Positions 6,250 through 9,186 of a stretch of 9,186 nucleotides of DNA are shown here, one piece after another. The notes beneath the pieces are model-generated. The model was not told where the DNA came from, searched no databases, and was given only the letters and a program-made list of their open reading frames with translations. How positions within the stretch are numbered: the stretch's first letter is position 1; every line of letters begins with the position of its first letter. The translations under genes were made by a program, and so were the position numbers. The DNA is from Hydrogenophaga sp. (GTDB lineage Bacteria > Pseudomonadota > Gammaproteobacteria > Burkholderiales > Burkholderiaceae_C), in the NCBI GenBank assembly GCA_030684755.1, contig JAUXXN010000048.1, positions 1 to 9,186 on the forward strand, given 5' to 3'.

Positions 6250-9186
6250 TCAGACGCTACCGGCCCGCGCCAGGTTCAGCGACAGCAAGCGGGCCAACAG
6301 CTCGTCGTCGCTCATCTGCGGCGTGTAGTCGGTCCAGCCGTAGGCGGCGGCCACGGCGGTGTCCAGCGCTTCGTGGGCCATGGCCAGCCAGGCCGGGCGC
6401 TGGTTGTACAGGTTGGTGAGGGTGCGTTTTTGCAGCGCGGCGGCGTCGGCGGCGCTCAGGCCGGGCTTGGGCACCACGCGGTCGGGGTAGGGGCTGCGGT
6501 CCATGCCCAGCGGCACCACCTCGGGCACGCGCTGCGTCCACTCGGGCGGGTTGAGCCAGTTTTCGCGCAGGCTGTTGAGGCGGGCGGCGGCTTCGGCAAT
6601 GCGGGAGGCGTGGGCCTTGAGGCTCTCGCCTGCCACTACCGCAGGTAACGCCACCTTGGGGGCAACACCCGCCGAGCGCGCTGTCTTGGCTCCCTCGCCC
6701 CGCTGGGGAGAGGGCTGGGGTGAGGGGCTCCCCGCATCCGCCAAGCCCGCCGGAATCAGCGCACCATGCGCCGAACTAGGAACGGCCTCGGTCTGCTGGT
6801 GCGCGGTGTCGGCGGGCGTGAGGCCTGCGGGGAAGGGGAAGGTTTCGAAGCAAGACTTGGCGTTGTACGTGGGTCGTCCACCCTCAGCGCCATCGCCATG
6901 AATTGACGCCTGCGCCAATGCCCAGACTTCGTGGATGCGCGAATGCAGGACTCCAAAGATGGTGTCGTCGGTGCGCGCGATGAGATTGAGTCGCGTATCG
7001 GGCAATATAGATGCATCGAGAAAGACAAAAAACCGATGTTTTGCGACCCGTGGCGTAGCAATATAACGGGTTAACGTATTCAAGGCAGCACGCATTGACA
7101 CCCGTGCCTCCTCGTGAATCCACCACAGCCGTGCAGTCCGCACACGCCGAACCGACAAACGATCGGGCTTGACCTCACGTACCACGTGCGCAAACGGCTC
7201 TTCAAACAGGGCTGCATCGGTTTCGGACATGGATGTTCCGAAATCGATCACCCAAGTATCACTGGCCCGCCGACTCAAGTCCTGCCCATTGCGCCAGGGT
7301 TTCACCACTTCAAAATTGCTGCGTCCATTCGGATTGGGTAAGCCGAGCCACGATCTGGCCAGCCTCCCCGAGATATCAAACTTCCCGTACTTTTTGGTCC
7401 CTTCAAAGCTCGTATTTTGGTTCTCGTGAAGTGGCAATGCGTGCGTTACATCCAGAGTTCCTCCAACGCTGAGGTCCGCATTGATGGCGCGCACGCTCTG
7501 ACCATCAAGCACAGCCGCTTGATCGAAAATGCCAAAGCACACCAAAGACACCCGCACAGCAGCACCATCGTTGATCCATGGTTCGTCACTCCAAGCATCA
7601 AATATGCGTGTGCTTTCACCAATCGCCTTGAGCACCGTGCGGTTGCTTCCTGCGCGAATGGATTGGGTAGCAACCAACCCGGCTGCTCCAAGCTCACCAT
7701 TCGCGATCTGAACCCGCGCCTTGTCAAACCAATAACACACCAGATCGGCACCACCCGGCACCCGACCGGCAAAGACACTGGCCAGCGCATCGAAGTAGTC
7801 GCCGCCCAGCTCGCCACGCTTGTTGCTGCCACCCAAAATCGGCGGGTTGCCCACCACCACATCGGCGCGCGGCCAGGGCGCTTCGGTCGCGGTGTGGCCG
7901 TCGTTTTCGCGGGCGCTGCCCCTCACCCCAGCCATCTCCCCAGAGGGGCGAGGGAGCAAAGCATCCGCCTCGGACAACGCATCCACAGCCGCAGCCGCAG
8001 CCGCAGCCGGTGACATACCCGTGCCCGCACCAACCACAGGTTCATGCGGGCGCGGGGGTGTGGGCGGGGCGGATGCCGGGAGCGATGTCCGAGCCCCCAG
8101 GGGCTCGTGAGCCCCCGGCATCTGCACCGCACGCGCCCCCGCGCTGGAGGAATCGCCCGCACTGGAGCAAGCCCCCGAGTCAGAGCCATCGCCCGCGTTG
8201 GAAAAAGAAACCAAGGCATCGCGGCATTCAATGTGGTCCAGCGGCTCCAGCACCGGGTTGGTTTTGAAGGGGTAGCCGTGGTCCAGCCGCCACTGCAATT
8301 CACCAATCCACACCGTCACGCGGGCCAGCTCGGCGGCGTATTCGTTGAGTTCAATCCCCAGCACATTGGCCGGGCCCGTAAACAGTTCCACCTGCCGGTC
8401 CAGCCCCAGGGCTTCTGCTTCGGTGTTGGCGAGGTGCTCCACGTCTTTGAGGCACTTGAGCGCGAGGTACAGAAAATTGCCGCTGCCGCAGGCGGGATCG
8501 AGCACGCGAAAATGCTCCAGCTTGTGAAGGAATTCAACGTACAGTTTTTCGGCCGCCTGAAAAGCGGCATCGCCCGCAGAAGCCTTCACGAGTGAACCGT
8601 CTGTCTTGCGGTAGCCGGCCCGACGACGCTTCTTGCTTTTGGTCAGCTGGGCGGCGATCTGCTCTTTGACCGCAGCCCACTCGCGCAGCAAGGGGCGGCG
8701 CACCACGGGGTCGATGATGCGTTCGATGGTGGCGGGGTCGGTGTAATGGGCGCCCAACTGGCTGCGCTTGCTCGGGTCAAGGCCGCGTTCAAACAGGGTG
8801 CCGAAAATGGACACGTCGATGGCGCTCCAGTTTTTGGCGGCGGCGTTGCGCAGCTCGGTCACGTCCAGAATGTCCAGCCGGGGCACAGCGATGGTTTGAA
8901 ACAGGCCACCGTTGAACCAAGGCACGTCGTCCACCCCAAACAGGTCGCCCACCTTCATGGCCTGAAACAGGTTGGTCAGGTTTTGACCCAGGCGCTCGGG
9001 TGTGAGCGAGCGGTTGTTGATGAGGCGGTCAAACAATTGCCCGGGCAGCAAGCCCACATCTTCGGCAAAGCAGCAAAACAAGCACTGGGTGAGAAAGTGG
9101 GCCACGGCGTCGGGGCTGTTGCCACGCTGGCGCATGCGCTCGGCCAAGGTGGCAAAGCTTTTGGCTGCGGCTTCGGTGATGTCGCG
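6250..9186 (-). CDS. MmeI/type IIL-like adenine-specific DNA methyltransferase, 5' end outside window
   Basis: There are 978 visible residues, open to the right edge. A TTG at 9147 is only an internal codon, because the preceding 13 codons read RDITEAAAKSFAT in frame. The order is: helical spacer (AHFLTQCLFCCFAEDVGLLP); motif X (GAHYT near 8754-8740); motif I (DPACGSGNF, 8499-8473); IECRDAL (8232-8212); motif IV NPPI (7848-7837) with LGG; GRVPGGADLVCYWF; a target-recognition region; CFETFPFP; NPPEW; and a C-terminal LLSLNLARA. This is the MmeI/YeeA-like class of N6-adenine methyltransferases, in which methylation and often cleavage share one chain. Any nuclease domain would lie beyond the edge. 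Oddities are two in-frame palindrome-derived insertions, a low-GC recognition region, and Ile in place of the usual aromatic in motif IV. A DISARM drmMI-like or solitary methyltransferase role is possible. Confidence 0.88.
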   Translation of the reverse strand, partial: RDITEAAAKSFATLAERMRQRGNSPDAVAHFLTQCLFCCFAEDVGLLPGQLFDRLINNRSLTPERLGQNLTNLFQAMKVGDLFGVDDVPWFNGGLFQTIAVPRLDILDVTELRNAAAKNWSAIDVSIFGTLFERGLDPSKRSQLGAHYTDPATIERIIDPVVRRPLLREWAAVKEQIAAQLTKSKKRRRAGYRKTDGSLVKASAGDAAFQAAEKLYVEFLHKLEHFRVLDPACGSGNFLYLALKCLKDVEHLANTEAEALGLDRQVELFTGPANVLGIELNEYAAELARVTVWIGELQWRLDHGYPFKTNPVLEPLDHIECRDALVSFSNAGDGSDSGACSSAGDSSSAGARAVQMPGAHEPLGARTSLPASAPPTPPRPHEPVVGAGTGMSPAAAAAAAVDALSEADALLPRPSGEMAGVRGSARENDGHTATEAPWPRADVVVGNPPILGGSNKRGELGGDYFDALASVFAGRVPGGADLVCYWFDKARVQIANGELGAAGLVATQSIRAGSNRTVLKAIGESTRIFDAWSDEPWINDGAAVRVSLVCFGIFDQAAVLDGQSVRAINADLSVGGTLDVTHALPLHENQNTSFEGTKKYGKFDISGRLARSWLGLPNPNGRSNFEVVKPWRNGQDLSRRASDTWVIDFGTSMSETDAALFEEPFAHVVREVKPDRLSVRRVRTARLWWIHEEARVSMRAALNTLTRYIATPRVAKHRFFVFLDASILPDTRLNLIARTDDTIFGVLHSRIHEVWALAQASIHGDGAEGGRPTYNAKSCFETFPFPAGLTPADTAHQQTEAVPSSAHGALIPAGLADAGSPSPQPSPQRGEGAKTARSAGVAPKVALPAVVAGESLKAHASRIAEAAARLNSLRENWLNPPEWTQRVPEVVPLGMDRSPYPDRVVPKPGLSAADAAALQKRTLTNLYNQRPAWLAMAHEALDTAVAAAYGWTDYTPQMSDDELLARLLSLNLARAGSV
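6607..6810 (-). other. In-frame linker insertion 2 in the methyltransferase (between recognition region and C-terminal domain)
   Basis: About 68 residues of low-complexity Ala/Pro/Ser-rich sequence separate CFETFPFPAGLTPA from AAARLNSLRENWLNPPEW. From memory of relatives, only a short linker is expected here. The middle encodes SPSPQPSPQRGEG, the hallmark translation of a widespread proteobacterial palindromic repeat. Boundaries are approximate. Confidence 0.6.
6689..6728 (+). repeat. REP-like palindromic repeat, copy A (coding)
   Basis: This 40-bp element has a hairpin-forming core (CCCTC-G-CCCC, GCT, GGGG-A-GAGGG at 6692-6714) and a GGGGTGAGGGGC tail. It matches copy B (7918-7957) at 38 of 40 positions in opposite orientation. 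On the coding strand it reads SPSPQPSPQRGEG. Confidence 0.85.
6841..7740 (-). other. Low-GC target-recognition segment of the methyltransferase
   Basis: Hand count gives 495 G+C in 900 bases (55%), with dips to about 42-50% (7021-7080, 7201-7260, 7381-7440, 7561-7620). The two lines counted to its left (6301-6420) are near 70%, and the insertion to its right is also very GC-rich by eye. The segment covers residues about 470-769, counted from the TTG at 9147. That is just after GRVPGGADLVCYWF and up to CFETFPFP, where MmeI-like enzymes carry the target-recognition domain. Confidence 0.6.
7837..7848 (-). other. Variant methyltransferase motif IV, NPPI
   Basis: The codons are AAC CCG CCG ATT, followed by LGG. 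N6-adenine methyltransferases normally have (N/D)PP(Y/F/W), and relatives of this class usually read NPPF-LGG. TTT to ATT is a single-base change. Confidence 0.8.
7918..7957 (-). repeat. REP-like palindromic repeat, copy B (coding)
   Basis: This 40-bp element on the minus strand is identical to copy A except for two G-to-T differences. It is read in the opposite sense by the methyltransferase and gives LLPRPSGEMAGVRGSA. It lies 1,189 bp from copy A. Confidence 0.85.
7986..8009 (+). repeat. Hexanucleotide microsatellite (CAGCCG)x4
   Basis: Four perfect copies of CAGCCG encode a run of seven alanines on the minus strand. Unit gain or loss would change the protein by two Ala without shifting frame. 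Confidence 0.9.
8073..8121. repeat. Nested palindromic element inside the methyltransferase gene
   Basis: Outer arms ATGCCGGG (8073-8080) and CCCGGCAT (8114-8121) enclose three alternating 7-bp arms: GAGCCCC (8091-8097), GGGGCTC (8100-8106) and GAGCCCC (8109-8115). The 49-bp unit looks like a small mobile palindrome of a different family from copies A and B. On the coding strand it yields MPGAHEPLGARTSLP. Confidence 0.6.
8134..8202 (-). repeat. Degenerate Ser-Ala-Gly repeat
   Basis: Three related units, each TCCA then two variable bases then a GCGGG-like run, encode SNAGDGS, SSAGDS and SSAGA. They mark the N-terminal edge of insertion 1 and look like decayed tandem duplication. Confidence 0.55.

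Larger units (their letters stand above)
7882..8208 (-). other. In-frame insertion 1 in the methyltransferase (between IECRDAL and motif IV)
   Basis: About 109 low-complexity residues separate IECRDALV from EAPWPRADVVVGNPP. These two are normally divided by only a few residues in this class (recalled, not searched). From the N-terminal side, the segment holds a degenerate S-(N/S)-A-G-D repeat, a nested palindrome (8073-8121), a Pro-rich stretch, an Ala tract from a hexanucleotide repeat, and REP-like copy B. The frame stays open throughout. Confidence 0.65.

Noticed and set aside
7986..8009. Phase-variation tract
   Set aside because: The unit is 6 bp, so slippage keeps the frame and cannot switch the gene off.
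7417..8013. 198-residue plus-strand frame as an alternative inverted recognition domain
   Set aside because: It covers only part of the interval between the inverted repeats, other plus frames there are broken, and it shows no domain features.
6250..9186. Type I HsdM or BREX PglX assignment
   Set aside because: The spacer, GAHYT, GRVPGGADLVCYWF and CFETFPFP pattern fits the MmeI/YeeA-like class better, and no hsdS or BREX gene is in view.

Overview
The window looks like a high-GC betaproteobacterium, most likely Burkholderiales and probably Comamonadaceae. This rests on GC-rich codon use, the glmU / Lrp-type regulator / glmS neighbourhood, a DUF6279-type lipoprotein, and REP-like palindromes of the kind that translate as SPSPQPSP. 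No species call is possible from the sequence alone.

Left half (1-3785), housekeeping. The 5' part of glmS runs off the left edge on the minus strand. A 135-bp divergent intergenic region with nested dyads separates it from an Lrp/AsnC-family regulator on the plus strand. That gene converges on glmU (minus), with a palindromic repeat between the two 3' ends. glmU starts head-to-head with a small plus-strand lipoprotein gene. GlmS and GlmU are the first and last enzymes of the UDP-GlcNAc pathway, and the regulator between them is an obvious candidate to control glmS.

Middle (3798-5072). A polytopic SLC13/ArsB-like anion permease on the minus strand converges on the lipoprotein gene. A perfect hairpin spans both stop codons.

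Right half (5142-9186), accessory and defence-like, all on the minus strand. A large MmeI/type IIL-like adenine-specific DNA methyltransferase (5' end outside the window) is followed after 72 bp by a two-gene cassette. The first gene is a winged-helix/minimal-nucleotidyltransferase (MNT) fusion; the second, overlapping it by 29 bp, is a HEPN-domain protein. The arrangement matches an HEPN/MNT toxin-antitoxin module beside a restriction-modification-type gene. The 72-bp gap is almost filled by three 20-bp tandem dyad repeats lying over a plausible promoter, so the pair is probably autoregulated by the MNT protein's winged helix.

Most unusual features. (1) The methyltransferase frame is intact but carries two in-frame linker insertions built from palindromic repeats. 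Two copies of one 40-bp repeat (38/40 identical, inverted to each other) bracket motif IV and a low-GC target-recognition segment. (2) Motif IV reads NPPI where an aromatic residue is expected. (3) The HEPN protein has RX4RXY where HepT-type toxins have RX4HXY. (4) A 21-bp direct repeat (19/21) of the methyltransferase 3' end lies on the far side of the HEPN gene, so the cassette is bracketed by it. No stretch over 300 bp lacks a gene. No rRNA, tRNA, CRISPR or transposase gene was seen.
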